Below are positions 15,861 to 25,150 of a DNA stretch of 64,000 bases, piece after piece (position 1 is the stretch's first letter; each line of letters starts with the position of its first letter). The stretch covers positions 248,001 to 312,000 of the forward strand of contig CAWJXW010000014.1 in the NCBI GenBank assembly GCA_963846925.1. The letters are read 5' to 3'. The position numbers were made by a program, and so were the translations under genes. The DNA is from JAQBQB01 sp963846925. GTDB lineage: Bacteria > Gemmatimonadota > Gemmatimonadetes > Gemmatimonadales > Gemmatimonadaceae. The notes under the pieces were generated by a model. The model was not told the origin of the DNA and ran no database searches. It saw only the letters and a program-made list of their open reading frames with translations.

Positions 15861-18227
15861 CTACGGTTGCGGTGTCACCGCTTCGCCGGCGAGCTGCGGC
15901 CCGCCCGCTTCCACCGAATTGAGCACGTCCCGCCACGCGAACAGCTTGCCGCTTCCTCGCACGTAGAAGTCCATCCACTCCTTCTCGGCGACCGCCTTCA
16001 GGTACTGGTTGCGCACGTCGGGAATGCCGTGCGTCGAGCCCGGGTACACCCAGAATTCGTTCGGCACGCCGAGCTTGGAGAGCGCCATGTGCATCTCTTC
16101 GCTCTGCGGGCGCGGCACGCGCGGATCGCCCTCGACGACGTGGATGAAGATCGGCGTCTTGGCGTTCTTTATGTACGTGATCGGTGACTGCTTCATCCAG
16201 ACGTCGAGCTGTCCCGGCTCCCAGTACATCTTGTCACCGAGGTACCACTGGCGGAGCCGCTGCGTATCGCTCTGCGACCACATCGAGACCCAGTTCGCCA
16301 CGCCGGCGCCCGAGCTGATCGCCTTGAAGCGGGTGGTGTGCGTCTCGATCCAGTTCGAGTAGTGGCCGCCGGCGCTCCAACCGAGCGCGCCCATCTGCGT
16401 GCTGTCGACGAGTCCCTGTGCGATCAGGTAGTCGACGCCCGTCATGATGTCCTGGAATCCTTTGGTGAAGTAGTCGCCCTGACTCTCGATCTTGAACTTC
16501 TCGCCGTACTGCGTCGACTGGCGATAGTTCGGGAGCAGCACCGCGTAGCCAGCGCCGGCATAAACTTGCGCGCTGTAGCCGCCGTTGAAGCTGAGCATGT
16601 CCGCGGCCGCCGGCCCCCCATGGATGGCGACGATCAGCGGATAGCGTTTGCCCGCCTGGTAGCCGACGGGTTTGATCAGAACGCCGGACACCTTCGTTCC
16701 GTCGTTCGACTTCCACGTGATCTCTTCTTCTTCGCCCAACGCAACGTCACGCTTGACCCACGCGTTCGGGTCGGTGAGCTGCGTCCACTTCGAGCGGTCG
16801 TTGATGTCTCGCAGCGCGCCGACGCTGTAGTTCGCCGGCGGCGTGTGCGGGTCGGCGTACGTGATCAGGAAGCGCCCGGTCTCGTCGTCGCGCGCGACCG
16901 TGATCGTGCCTTTGACGTCGCTCACCTGCTTCGCTTGGCCGCTCGCCACGGCGAGGGAAAAGAGTTGCGTCGTCGCGCGGACGCCGGTGCCGAAGTAGAT
17001 CGTGTCGCCGTTCGTCGACCAGAACGAGCTTTCGATCCCTTCCCCACCGCCGCCACCGCCGCCGCGACCGCCGGCGCGGACGTCGAGGTCGACGTTGCCG
17101 CCGAGTTTGCGCAGCGGCTCGCTAGGCTGATCGACGTGCCGAACGTACATGCGCTCGTTGTGCATGTACTTGAAGTCGTCCGGCGCCGAAAACGCGAGGA
17201 GCTTGCTGTCCGGCGAGAAGAGCACCGGCCCTTCACCGATGTCCGTGTTCTTCGTGAGGCGCTCGATGTTGCCGGTGGCGACGTTGAGCAGCCGCAGGTC
17301 GGCGTAGTCGTTCTGCTCGAGGATCCCGCGCTCGTAGCGGTTCGCCGACATGCCGTGGAAGCCGATCCATTTGCCGTCCGGCGAGATCGTGAACTCGCCG
17401 ACGCTGTAGCTCGGATCGTTGGTGAGCCGCCGCTCCGCACGCGAGTCGAGGTCGTAGACCCAGAGGCTGGCGATGGATGTCGCGGGGTTTCTCGGCTTCA
17501 CGGTGAACTGCTTGTCGGTGCGCGCGCGATCGTCGCGGTCGATGCTGTCCGGCGACACGAAGTAGATGCGCTTGCCGTCGGGCGACCATTGCCAGTTGCT
17601 GATGCCCGTCGCGTGACGCGTGAGCTGGGTGGGCTTCGGGATGTCCATCGTCGTCATCGGGATGGCGTAGATCTGCTCGTCGCCCGCCCGGCCCGACGTG
17701 AAGACGATCGACTGTCCGTCCTTGCTGAACGAGAAGTTGGACACGCCTTCGCGGGCGTCCGTGATTCGGAGCGCTTCGCCGCCGTCGACGCGCATGACGA
17801 AAATCTGATTGCGGGCGCCGCCACCCTCGCCACCGGCACCGCCGCGGCCCGCGCCGCCGCGGCCACCGGTTGCTCCGCCCGCCGCGGCAGCCGTCGCGTC
17901 GCGATCGGAGAGGAACGCGATGAAGCGTCCGTCGCGCGACCACTTCGGACTCGTCTCGTTCTTGTCCTTTGTGAACGTGAGCTGGCGAGTGGACCGAAGC
18001 CCGCCGTCGAACGACACGAGATAGATGTCGGACTGCCGGCGAGCCGACTGCCAGTCGGGTATGCTCAGCGAGTAGAGCATCGACTTGCCGTCGGGACTGA
18101 TGTCCTGCCCGGCGACTTGCCGCATGTTCTGCGCGTCGAGGAAGGTCATCGGACGTTGCGCTGATGCCGGTGCTGCGAGAACGACGGCGAGCGCGAGGAC
18201 GAAGACTGGAGGCGGGCCGCTTTTCAA
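15861..18227 (-). CDS. Secreted S9 family (prolyl oligopeptidase/DPP-like) peptidase
   Basis: 788 residues, uninterrupted. The start is a TTG at 18227 with GGAG upstream; it opens a clear signal peptide ending APASAQ. Residues about 30-480 are a beta-propeller of TolB/WD40-like blades (ISPDGKSMLYSL, WSRDGRFIAFLSD, FSKDGQSIVFTS) with Gly-rich low-complexity insertions. The alpha/beta hydrolase domain carries Ser618 in GWSAGGHY, Asp701 in EGDPRVPRPQ and His733 in GSTHGIPD. Family S9 enzymes cleave short peptides, often after proline, or act as acylaminoacyl peptidases. Periplasmic peptide use is likely. Exact specificity is not shown. Confidence 0.92.
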   Translation of the reverse strand: MKSGPPPVFVLALAVVLAAPASAQRPMTFLDAQNMRQVAGQDISPDGKSMLYSLSIPDWQSARRQSDIYLVSFDGGLRSTRQLTFTKDKNETSPKWSRDGRFIAFLSDRDATAAAAGGATGGRGGAGRGGAGGEGGGARNQIFVMRVDGGEALRITDAREGVSNFSFSKDGQSIVFTSGRAGDEQIYAIPMTTMDIPKPTQLTRHATGISNWQWSPDGKRIYFVSPDSIDRDDRARTDKQFTVKPRNPATSIASLWVYDLDSRAERRLTNDPSYSVGEFTISPDGKWIGFHGMSANRYERGILEQNDYADLRLLNVATGNIERLTKNTDIGEGPVLFSPDSKLLAFSAPDDFKYMHNERMYVRHVDQPSEPLRKLGGNVDLDVRAGGRGGGGGGGEGIESSFWSTNGDTIYFGTGVRATTQLFSLAVASGQAKQVSDVKGTITVARDDETGRFLITYADPHTPPANYSVGALRDINDRSKWTQLTDPNAWVKRDVALGEEEEITWKSNDGTKVSGVLIKPVGYQAGKRYPLIVAIHGGPAAADMLSFNGGYSAQVYAGAGYAVLLPNYRQSTQYGEKFKIESQGDYFTKGFQDIMTGVDYLIAQGLVDSTQMGALGWSAGGHYSNWIETHTTRFKAISSGAGVANWVSMWSQSDTQRLRQWYLGDKMYWEPGQLDVWMKQSPITYIKNAKTPIFIHVVEGDPRVPRPQSEEMHMALSKLGVPNEFWVYPGSTHGIPDVRNQYLKAVAEKEWMDFYVRGSGKLFAWRDVLNSVEAGGPQLAGEAVTPQP

Positions 18228-18307
18228 GGGTGGATCTCCGAAGAGTCAGGCTTCTAGTATGTGGCGCGCGTCGGATGACCGCTATAACGGCGGCGGAGCG
18301 CGGAGAC

Positions 18308-18372
18308 GGGGTGCGGGGACCTGGGACGGGTGCGGTGGCGGGGTGCGGAGAACTGGGACGAGGGACGGTGGC
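18308..18372. repeat. Two tandem copies of a 32-nt G-rich unit
   Basis: GGGGTGCGG begins at 18308 and again at 18340, and each is followed by CTGGGACG and a GGTGGC-type end, so a 32-33-nt unit is present twice. It lies in the 240-bp gap between the divergent S9 peptidase and glycoside hydrolase genes. The G-runs on the + strand could form quadruplexes. No gene is visible here. Confidence 0.55.
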
Positions 18373-18467
18373 GGAGGTGCGGCGGTGATGCGTCTGGCGA
18401 TGCCAGCGTCGCGCGTTTCTATTTGGATTCCGAGCGCCTTACCCATGGCCCCCAACGAACAGCGTCC

Positions 18468-20270
18468 ATGACCGAGCCCATATCACGACGTGACTGGATC
18501 AAGACCGTCGGAGTCGTCGGCGCAGGTGCCATCGTGGCGTCGGACGCCGTTTTGGCTGAAACGCCGGGTACCGTGACGCCGGCGACCCCACCGGCGCCGG
18601 CCGGTCCGCCCGGAGAGATCGTTGAGCTCGTCTCGACGAGCGAGATCTTCGTCCCGGCGCGCGGGCGCTCCTACCAGAAGTTCAGCTACGACTTTCCCGA
18701 GCCGTCGGTCGTGTTCGGCGACTACCGGTTCGGATTCCTCGTATTCACGGACGAGAACACATACGGGCTCGACCGTTCCGCGCTTCGCGCCGAGGGAAAC
18801 GCGGACTCGATGCGCATCACGTGCGATCGGTTCGTCTGGGCCGGGGGGCAGGAACATGCGCCCGGAAAGCTCGAAGCGACGCTTCGTCGGACCGGCTCGA
18901 CGATCGAGTGGAACACGACGGTCGAGATGGGCCGGCCGGTCAAGACAGTCACGACGATCATTCGCGGTGTGCCTCGGGGCGCGGTGTCCTTCGGCGGCGG
19001 TGGTTTCCCTCAACAACAGAACGACGGCGAAAGCCTGGTCGGCTATCCGTTCGGCGGCGGCGATCTCAATGCGTCGGGGAGCATGGGGACGCCTCTCCTC
19101 ATGATTCAGACGCCGTCAGACGTCTTCTACGTCTCGTCGCTCGACGACCGCGTGCGCCCGAAACGCTTCTATCTCGCGCCGGGCGACACGAGCTACCGCG
19201 TCGAAGCGATTCATGAACACGACGCGTGGCGAAACGACAACCGCGTCGAGGTTCCGACGTGGCGACTCGGCCGAGTGTCGTCGGCCGACGAAGCGGTGAA
19301 CCTGCACATGGCGCATCTCGAGCACGCGTACGCCATTCCCGCGTGGGAGACGCGCCCCGACGTGCCGGCGTGGACGCGCAACATCGCGATGGTGACGACG
19401 CTGCACGGCATGCACTACACCGGCTACATGTTCAACGACTACGCGAAGATGCTCGAGACGCTGCGCTGGATGTCGACGCAGATTCCCGGCGATCGCGTCC
19501 TCGCGTTCATCTCGGCATGGGACGGCCGGTACTACTGGGACTATCCGACGTATCGCGTGTCGGATCGGATGGGCGGCGAGGCCGGGTTCCGAAAGCTCAT
19601 TGACGAAGGACACAAGCTCGGCTTCAAGATCATGCCGATGTACGGCATGAACTCGGCGAACAAGAAACTCCCGAGCTGGTCCAAGATCTCCGATTCGATC
19701 ACGCAGAAGGTCGATGGAAACGCCTACAACCTGGACTGGGTGGATTGGAACAACGACCGCCACCAGGACGGTTGGCTCGGCTACATGAACCTCGGCGCGG
19801 ACTCGTGGCGGAATCACCTCGAGGGACGCATCGCCGAGATGATCGATCGATACGGCGTCGACGCGTACTTCCTCGACATCGCGGGCGGGCACGTCAACAG
19901 CACGAACGGCGACATGCACGAGGGCACGAAACGGCTCGTGATGGACCTTCGGACGAAGTATCCCCAGGTGCTCTGCGTCGGCGAAATGCCGTACGACGCG
20001 CTGCACGGATTCATCCCGATGTACCACGCCGGCGGCGGCCCGCGTTGGCAGAAGTACAGCAAGTTCTTCCAGCACCTGAGCAGCCCGGCGGCGGGTCGGG
20101 GGTCGAGCGGCGTGCACGAGTCGGGGTTCGGACGATTCAACACCGAAACGCTGTCGCTGTCGCCGAACGCGATCCCGACGTTGCAAGTCGTCGACGATAC
20201 GTTCGCGAAGCACCGCGACGTGATGGCGGCGATCATCCAGAAGGCGAAGGAACGCTCGGGCATCGCGTGA
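18468..20270 (+). CDS. Tat-exported TIM-barrel glycoside hydrolase-like protein
   Basis: 600 residues from the ATG at 18468 (frame open further upstream without support). SRRDWIKTVGVVGAGAIVA is a Tat-type signal. The first 280 residues are a beta-rich domain. From about 300 on the sequence looks like a TIM barrel: DYAKMLETLRWMS, VLAFISAWDGRYYWDYPTYR, LGFKIMPMYGMN, then YGVDAYFLDIAGG and LCVGEMPYD at strand ends, where Asp and Glu could be catalytic. It is not close to any GH family I can name; uncharacterised alpha-galactosidase-like families are the nearest match by feel. It overlaps the AraD gene (GTGA), tying it to pentose use. Confidence 0.65.
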   Translation: MTEPISRRDWIKTVGVVGAGAIVASDAVLAETPGTVTPATPPAPAGPPGEIVELVSTSEIFVPARGRSYQKFSYDFPEPSVVFGDYRFGFLVFTDENTYGLDRSALRAEGNADSMRITCDRFVWAGGQEHAPGKLEATLRRTGSTIEWNTTVEMGRPVKTVTTIIRGVPRGAVSFGGGGFPQQQNDGESLVGYPFGGGDLNASGSMGTPLLMIQTPSDVFYVSSLDDRVRPKRFYLAPGDTSYRVEAIHEHDAWRNDNRVEVPTWRLGRVSSADEAVNLHMAHLEHAYAIPAWETRPDVPAWTRNIAMVTTLHGMHYTGYMFNDYAKMLETLRWMSTQIPGDRVLAFISAWDGRYYWDYPTYRVSDRMGGEAGFRKLIDEGHKLGFKIMPMYGMNSANKKLPSWSKISDSITQKVDGNAYNLDWVDWNNDRHQDGWLGYMNLGADSWRNHLEGRIAEMIDRYGVDAYFLDIAGGHVNSTNGDMHEGTKRLVMDLRTKYPQVLCVGEMPYDALHGFIPMYHAGGGPRWQKYSKFFQHLSSPAAGRGSSGVHESGFGRFNTETLSLSPNAIPTLQVVDDTFAKHRDVMAAIIQKAKERSGIA

Positions 20271-20995
20271 GACCAGACGCCAGCGAGTTCACCGTGCTTC
20301 GCACGGCCGCCTGCCGCGCCAACGTCGAGTTGGCGCGGCGCGGATTGGCGCGATTCACCTTCGGCAACGCGAGCGCGATCGACCGTGAGCTCGGCGTCGT
20401 GGCGATCAAGCCGAGCGGCGTGCCGTACGACGATCTCACGCCCGAGTCGATGGTCGTCGTCGAACTGGCCGGAGGGAAGATCGTCGACGGCGATTTGCGT
20501 CCGTCGTCCGATCTCGCAACGCACCTCGAGCTATATCGCGCCTTCGGCGCGATCGGCGGCGTCGTGCACACGCACTCGCACTATGCGACCGTGTGGGCAC
20601 AGGCGCAGCGGGAGATTCCGTGCTTCGGCACGACGCACGCGGACTACTTCCACGGGCCGGTGCCCGTCACGGCGCACCTCGAGAGCCTCGAGATCACTCA
20701 GGATTACGAGGCGAACACCGGACGCGCGATCGTGCGCCGCTTCGAGCGTCTGGGGCTGGATCCACTGCGCATGCCGGCGTGTCTCGTCGCGGGCCACGCG
20801 AGCTTCTGTTGGGGAGCGTCGGTGGCGCGGGCGGTGGAGGTCGCGAACCTGCTCGAGGATGTCGCGCGGATGGCGTACGACACGGTCACGTTGAACGCGG
20901 CGGCGGATCCCATCCCGTCGCCGCTGCTCGACAAGCATTTTTTGAGGAAACACGGCCCGGACGCGTACTACGGCCAGGAAAAGCGCAACGACTAG
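20267..20995 (+). CDS. araD: L-ribulose-5-phosphate 4-epimerase (class II aldolase family)
   Basis: 242 residues from the GTG at 20267, overlapping the previous stop (GTGA). It converts L-ribulose-5-phosphate to D-xylulose-5-phosphate in the L-arabinose pathway. Class II aldolase hallmarks are all present: FTFGNASAID, AIKPSGVPYDDL (phosphate binding), SSDLATHLELYRAF, the zinc pair in GVVHTHSHYATVWA, GTTHADYFHGPVPVT (typical of AraD rather than fuculose aldolase) and a third zinc histidine in AGHASFCWG. The last bases CTAG (20992-20995) also hold the stop of the facing GH31 gene. Kinase and isomerase partners are 10 kb downstream on the opposite strand. Confidence 0.9.
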   Translation: MRPDASEFTVLRTAACRANVELARRGLARFTFGNASAIDRELGVVAIKPSGVPYDDLTPESMVVVELAGGKIVDGDLRPSSDLATHLELYRAFGAIGGVVHTHSHYATVWAQAQREIPCFGTTHADYFHGPVPVTAHLESLEITQDYEANTGRAIVRRFERLGLDPLRMPACLVAGHASFCWGASVARAVEVANLLEDVARMAYDTVTLNAAADPIPSPLLDKHFLRKHGPDAYYGQEKRND

Positions 20996-23256
20996 AGATG
21001 CGCGTCGAGGGGGCGGCCGGTGAATTCGACGGTCTTTACGGCCGGTGAGCCGGCGAGTCGAATGTTGATCCGACGCGGAGACGGCGAGCGCATCCTGAAA
21101 CCCGTCGCGAGGCGGAGCGAGAGGCGACGAGGGGCGTCGCGCCAGGTCATGGTCAGTCGCATCGCGTCGCCGCGGCGGTAGTCGAACGACTTCCCGTCGT
21201 CCTCGTACCACGTCGATTCGCCGTCGGCACCGGGGTAGACGACGAGCGTCGTCGGGTCGTCACTCGGCTCGTCGGTGTACTGCCTCACGGGATCCATCGG
21301 CACGACGGCGCCGGCGCGCACGTAGAGCGGCAGTCGTCGCAAGATCGACGGCGCGGTCGATCTCGCGGCCGCCGTCGACGACTTCCTCCGTCCAGAAGTC
21401 GAACCACTTGCCGCGCGGCAGATAGACGCGTCGCGTCGTCGCGCCCTTCTCGACGACCGGCGCGACGAGAATGTCGCGGCCCCAGAGATACTCGTCGCCG
21501 CGCGCGACGGCCGCCGGATCGTCGGCGTGATGCAGCCAGAGCGCGCGCATGATCGGCATGCCCGTGTCGTGCGTCTCGCGCACCGCCGTGTAGAGATACG
21601 GCATCAGGCGATAGCGCAGCTCGAGATACTTCCGGCAGATCGGCTCGACGTGCGCGTTGTGCAGCTCGGCCGGATCGGCCTTGAAGTTCTGCGTCTCCGG
21701 CGGACCGCCGTCGCCGCCGTCCCAACCCCACGGCAAGTGCAGATGCCAGTTGCGTCCGTGCGATCGAAAGAGCGGACAGAACGCGGCGAACTGGAACCAT
21801 CGCACGAACAGCTCTCCCGTGTATTCCGTCGTTGGAATGAACCCGCCGATGTCGGTGCCCCAGTACGGAAGGCCCGAGAGACCGGTGTTGATCGCGACGG
21901 GCACGTGCGTCTTGAGCGTCTCCCAGCGCGACTGCACGTCGCCCGACCAGATGAACCCGCCGAAGCGCTGCACGCCGGCCGACGCGTTGCGATGCAGCGC
22001 GAACGGCCGCTCGTTCGGGTGATAGAGCTGCGTGCCCTCCCAGTACATCCGATGGCGGTTGAGCTCCGACGGTCCGTCGAAGCCGTCGCCCTGATCCGGC
22101 CACCAGCCGTCCACGCCGTCGTCCATCACGGATTTGTGAAACGGCCAGTAGCACGACACCTGGCGATCGGGCGGCCACTTGTCGTCCGGCGTGCGACCGC
22201 TCGGCAGCGGCGGCGCGGTGCATGGATCGGTGACTGAGCCGGTGAGATGTCTGCCTTCGATGACGACGTGCACCACGACCTTGAAGTGTTGATCGTGCAG
22301 CGCGGCGAGCATCTGCTTGCGGGCTCGGGAAAGTTCGCGGGATGCCAGGTGAACTCGCCGTTGCGCGTGTTCCATCCCGATGGCGCGAACTCGGTGCCGA
22401 GGTAGATGAGCGCGTCGCAGGGCAGCTTCTTCTCGCGCATCGTGCGCGCGACGCCGGGGATCTGTTCCGGGCCCTCGAGCGTGCGGTGCGACTGCTGATA
22501 GCCGAACGTCCAGCGCGCCGGCATCTCGGGAAGGCCCGTGATGCGCGCGTACTCGCGCATGATGACGGCCGGATCCCTCGACGCGACGACGAACACGTCG
22601 AGCGGAAGCGGCGCCTCGCTTGGGCGTGAACTTCCCGAGGTCACCCGTGAAGTCGAACGCGCCGTAGGCTGGTGAACGAACATCGCCCAGCCGTCCGTGC
22701 CGACGAGCCACTGGATCGGCGCCCGCGTGCCGTGGGTCGCGAGGCGATATCCGCCCTGCCCGATGATCATTCGATCGGTCGAGCCCTTGCGATCGAACTG
22801 CGGTCCACCTTCGCCGAGTCCGAGGAGCGGGCCGTCGCCGAGGAGGAAGGACATGCCCGGCGAAGCGGCGTCGAATACGAGGCGCTGGACGACGGCGCCG
22901 GAGCGCGTTTCGACGGTGAGCGTCGGAGGGCCGTCGGTGAACTCGACGACGAGATCTCCCGCGCGGACGCGCGACAGCGATGACGACGCTCGCGACTGCG
23001 TGATCGTCCGTCCGAGCTTTTCGGCGACCAACTCACCCGTGACCGGCAGCGGATCGGCGGCGCCGTTGTGAATCGGCTGCAGCGTGATCCGCGCGGTCGG
23101 TAGGCTCAGCGATGCGACCGAGATCTCGACGGGCTGGCCGGCGACGACGACCTCGTTCGCCGCGCCGCGGAGGAATCGGCGTCGGCCGATCGCGAGCCCG
23201 GCGCTGACGACGCCAAGGTGCTTTAGAGCTTCACGACGGGAGACGGAGTCCGGCAT
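20992..23256 (-). CDS. GH31 glycoside hydrolase (alpha-xylosidase/glucosidase type), frame-shifted
   Basis: About 750 residues in at least three frames. The N-terminus (23256 to about 22680) has a twin-arginine-type signal (SRREALKHLGVVSAGLAIG) and the galactose-mutarotase-like GH31 domain (GPLLGLGEGGPQFDRK). A short stretch (AYGAFDFTGDLGKFTP) reads in another frame near 22630-22680. The barrel runs from about 22320 to 21345 and the C-terminal beta part (LPLYVRAGAVVPM) in a third frame. The nucleophile Asp is in GWWPDQGDGFDG and the acid/base Asp in WSGDVQSRWETL. GH31 enzymes release alpha-linked xylose or glucose, e.g. from xyloglucan. Shifts near 22675, 22625, 22320 and 21340 look like sequence errors since every domain is conserved. 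Confidence 0.85.
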
Positions 23257-23285
23257 CGTCTTGGCAGGCTGGCCACTAGTTGGTT

Positions 23286-23416
23286 GGAAGAAAATTCAAC
23301 GCAGATGACGCAGATGTGAACGGCGATTGACGCAGATGTAACAAGGTTCTGTTGCTCGCAGTTCATCTGCGGAATCGCCGTTCCAGATCTGCGTCATCTG
23401 CGTTGACTTTTCTTCC
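23286..23416. repeat. Long inverted repeat built from CGCAGATGA units
   Basis: Arms 23286-23338 and 23364-23416 (53 nt each) are inverted complements with few mismatches, around a 25-nt loop. Each arm starts GGAAGAAAA and contains CAACGCAGATGACGCAGAT, a GAACGGCGATT-type core and a further GCAGATG. The transcribed form would be a very long hairpin. It fills the 176-bp gap between two minus-strand genes. No ORF or transposase is associated. Confidence 0.75.
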
Positions 23417-23432
23417 CCAAAAGCGTGGCTCG

Positions 23433-24287
23433 TTAGAAGGTGAGCCGACGCAAGTAGGCGCAGTTCGTGCGCGCGCTCGCCAGCTCGTCGGACGGATTCT
23501 CCTGCTCCACGTAGCACGGCTTGTGTGCAAGGTCCGGCACCGCGGCGAGGAAGTGAGCGAAGTCGAAGGTACCGGCTCCGAGCTCCACGTCGCGTGAGCC
23601 ATCGGCCACGACGTCCTTGAGGTGAAAGCTCCAGTAGCGATCACGGTGCGCCGCGAGGTAGTGCATCGGGTCGCCGTGTCCCATGAGCATGTTGCCGACG
23701 TCGAGCTGGAGGCGCACGGCAGCTGGATCGAGGCGCGCGATGAACACGTCGTACGGCACCGCCCCGTCGATCGGCTTCATGTGATCGGGCTCGTTGTGGA
23801 ACGCGAGCCAGATTCCGGCGCGCCGCGCCGCGGCGCCCGCCGCGTTGAACCGATCGGCCCATTGGCGCCACGCGTCGAGTGAACGCTGGGTCTCGTCGGG
23901 AAGGCTCGGGACAACCAGATACTGGTGGCCGAGCAGATGCGCTTTCTCGAGACTCTTGTCCCACTCTTTCAGCATGACTTCAGGCGCCATGTGCGCCGAG
24001 GGCGCCCTGAGGCCTTCGTGGTCGAGTGTCGCGCGCACCTGTTGCGGTGTACGGCCGAAGTTGTCGAACGACCAGAGAAGCTCGACGTCGTCGTACCCCA
24101 TCGCGCGCACGGCGGCCAGCGTTCGCTCGGGATCGGCGCGCATGGCTCTGCGTACGGCGTAGAGCTCGAGGCCGACCCGTTCGAGCTTCGCCGCTCGCCT
24201 CGGTCCCGCGAGAGGGCCGCGGAGCGGTGCGACGAACGCGCCGGCTGCCGCTGACCCGATGGCCTGAACGAACGCGCGTCGTTTCAT
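23433..24287 (-). CDS. Xylose isomerase-like TIM-barrel sugar isomerase/epimerase, exported
   Basis: 284 residues, intact. A short Arg-led signal (MKRRAFVQAIGSAAAGAFVA) suggests Tat or Sec export. The AP-endonuclease-2/xylose-isomerase fold is shown by LYAVRRAMRADPERTLAAV, MGYDDVELLW, the metal-ligand patterns WLAFHNEPDH, VRLQLDVGNMLMGHGDP and YWSFHLKDV, and a final YVEQEN. Exported members of this family in Bacteroidetes, Planctomycetes and Gemmatimonadota occur in polysaccharide and 3-ketosugar clusters, but the reaction is rarely known. It sits between GH31 and the SDR gene. Confidence 0.8.
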   Translation of the reverse strand: MKRRAFVQAIGSAAAGAFVAPLRGPLAGPRRAAKLERVGLELYAVRRAMRADPERTLAAVRAMGYDDVELLWSFDNFGRTPQQVRATLDHEGLRAPSAHMAPEVMLKEWDKSLEKAHLLGHQYLVVPSLPDETQRSLDAWRQWADRFNAAGAAARRAGIWLAFHNEPDHMKPIDGAVPYDVFIARLDPAAVRLQLDVGNMLMGHGDPMHYLAAHRDRYWSFHLKDVVADGSRDVELGAGTFDFAHFLAAVPDLAHKPCYVEQENPSDELASARTNCAYLRRLTF

Positions 24288-24349
24288 GCGACAACTCTAT
24301 CCCGTATCAGCCGGCTTGGCCATATTCGGCGCGCCACAGCAAACGCCCA

Positions 24350-25117
24350 TTGGATCAGACCCCACGGCACAAGGATTTTACGGGCCGCGTCGCCATCGTC
24401 ACGGGCGCGGCGCGCGGACTGGGACGCGCAGCGGTCGCTCGACTTGTCGAGCGCGGCGCGAGCGTCGCCGTCAACGTGCGCGACCGGGCGCGGGCCGAGG
24501 CGACGGTCGCTTCGCTCGGCGGCAGTGAGCATTTGCTGGCGGTGCCCGGCGACGTGACCGTCGACGGCGTTCCCGAGGACATCGTTCAGCAGACGATGAC
24601 TCACTTCGGGCGGGTGGACATCCTGGTCAACAACGCGGCACACGCGCGCTCGACGCGGTTTGCCGATCTCACAGCGGCCGAGTGGCGCCAAGCGATGGAA
24701 GTGAACATGACGGCGCCGTTTCTGTTCATTCAGGCGGTGCTGCCGGTGATGAAGGCGCAGCACTACGGTCGGATCGTCAACGTCTCGTCCACCGCGGGGC
24801 GCACCGTGAGCACACTCGGCGGAGCGCACTACACGGCGTCCAAGGCGGGTTTGCTCGGCTTGACGCGCGCGGCGGCGAAGGAAATCGGGAAGTGGGGCAT
24901 CACCGTCAACGCGATCTGTCCGGGCATGATCGACACGGAGCTGACGCAGGAGACCGCGTCAACCGATTTGTTGGAGCGACTCGCGGCGAGTTTCCCGATT
25001 CCACGACTCGGAACCGCGATCGAAGTCGCCGACTTGATCTGCTTTCTCGCCTCCGAAGAGGCCGGCTACATGACAGGCACGTCGATCGACATATCCGGCG
25101 GCGACTTGATGATGTAG
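24350..25117 (+). CDS. Short-chain dehydrogenase/reductase (SDR)
   Basis: 255 residues from a TTG at 24350, the only sensible start before the Rossmann strand. Classical SDR features in order: VAIVTGAARGLGRA (NAD(P) loop), LVNNAAHAR, the catalytic Ser in NVSSTAG, Tyr-x3-Lys in HYTASKAGLL, and the C-terminal CFLASEEAGYMTGTSIDISG. These enzymes oxidise or reduce sugars, polyols or ketoacyl groups. The location in an arabinose/polysaccharide island suggests a sugar or polyol dehydrogenase, but FabG-like activity is equally possible. It starts 62 bp from the divergent isomerase gene. Confidence 0.9.
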   Translation: MDQTPRHKDFTGRVAIVTGAARGLGRAAVARLVERGASVAVNVRDRARAEATVASLGGSEHLLAVPGDVTVDGVPEDIVQQTMTHFGRVDILVNNAAHARSTRFADLTAAEWRQAMEVNMTAPFLFIQAVLPVMKAQHYGRIVNVSSTAGRTVSTLGGAHYTASKAGLLGLTRAAAKEIGKWGITVNAICPGMIDTELTQETASTDLLERLAASFPIPRLGTAIEVADLICFLASEEAGYMTGTSIDISGGDLMM

Positions 25118-25150
25118 CCCGCCGTTCCACACACGACCACTCCTCTCCAA

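Noticed and set aside
16338..18164. 608-aa plus-strand frame opposite the S9 peptidase
   Set aside because: Antisense shadow of a clearly functional gene with catalytic triad; no recognisable domain.
23286..23416. Possible CRISPR array from repeated GCAGATG units
   Set aside because: Units are 8-9 nt, unevenly spaced and arranged as a palindrome; there are no spacers and no cas genes.
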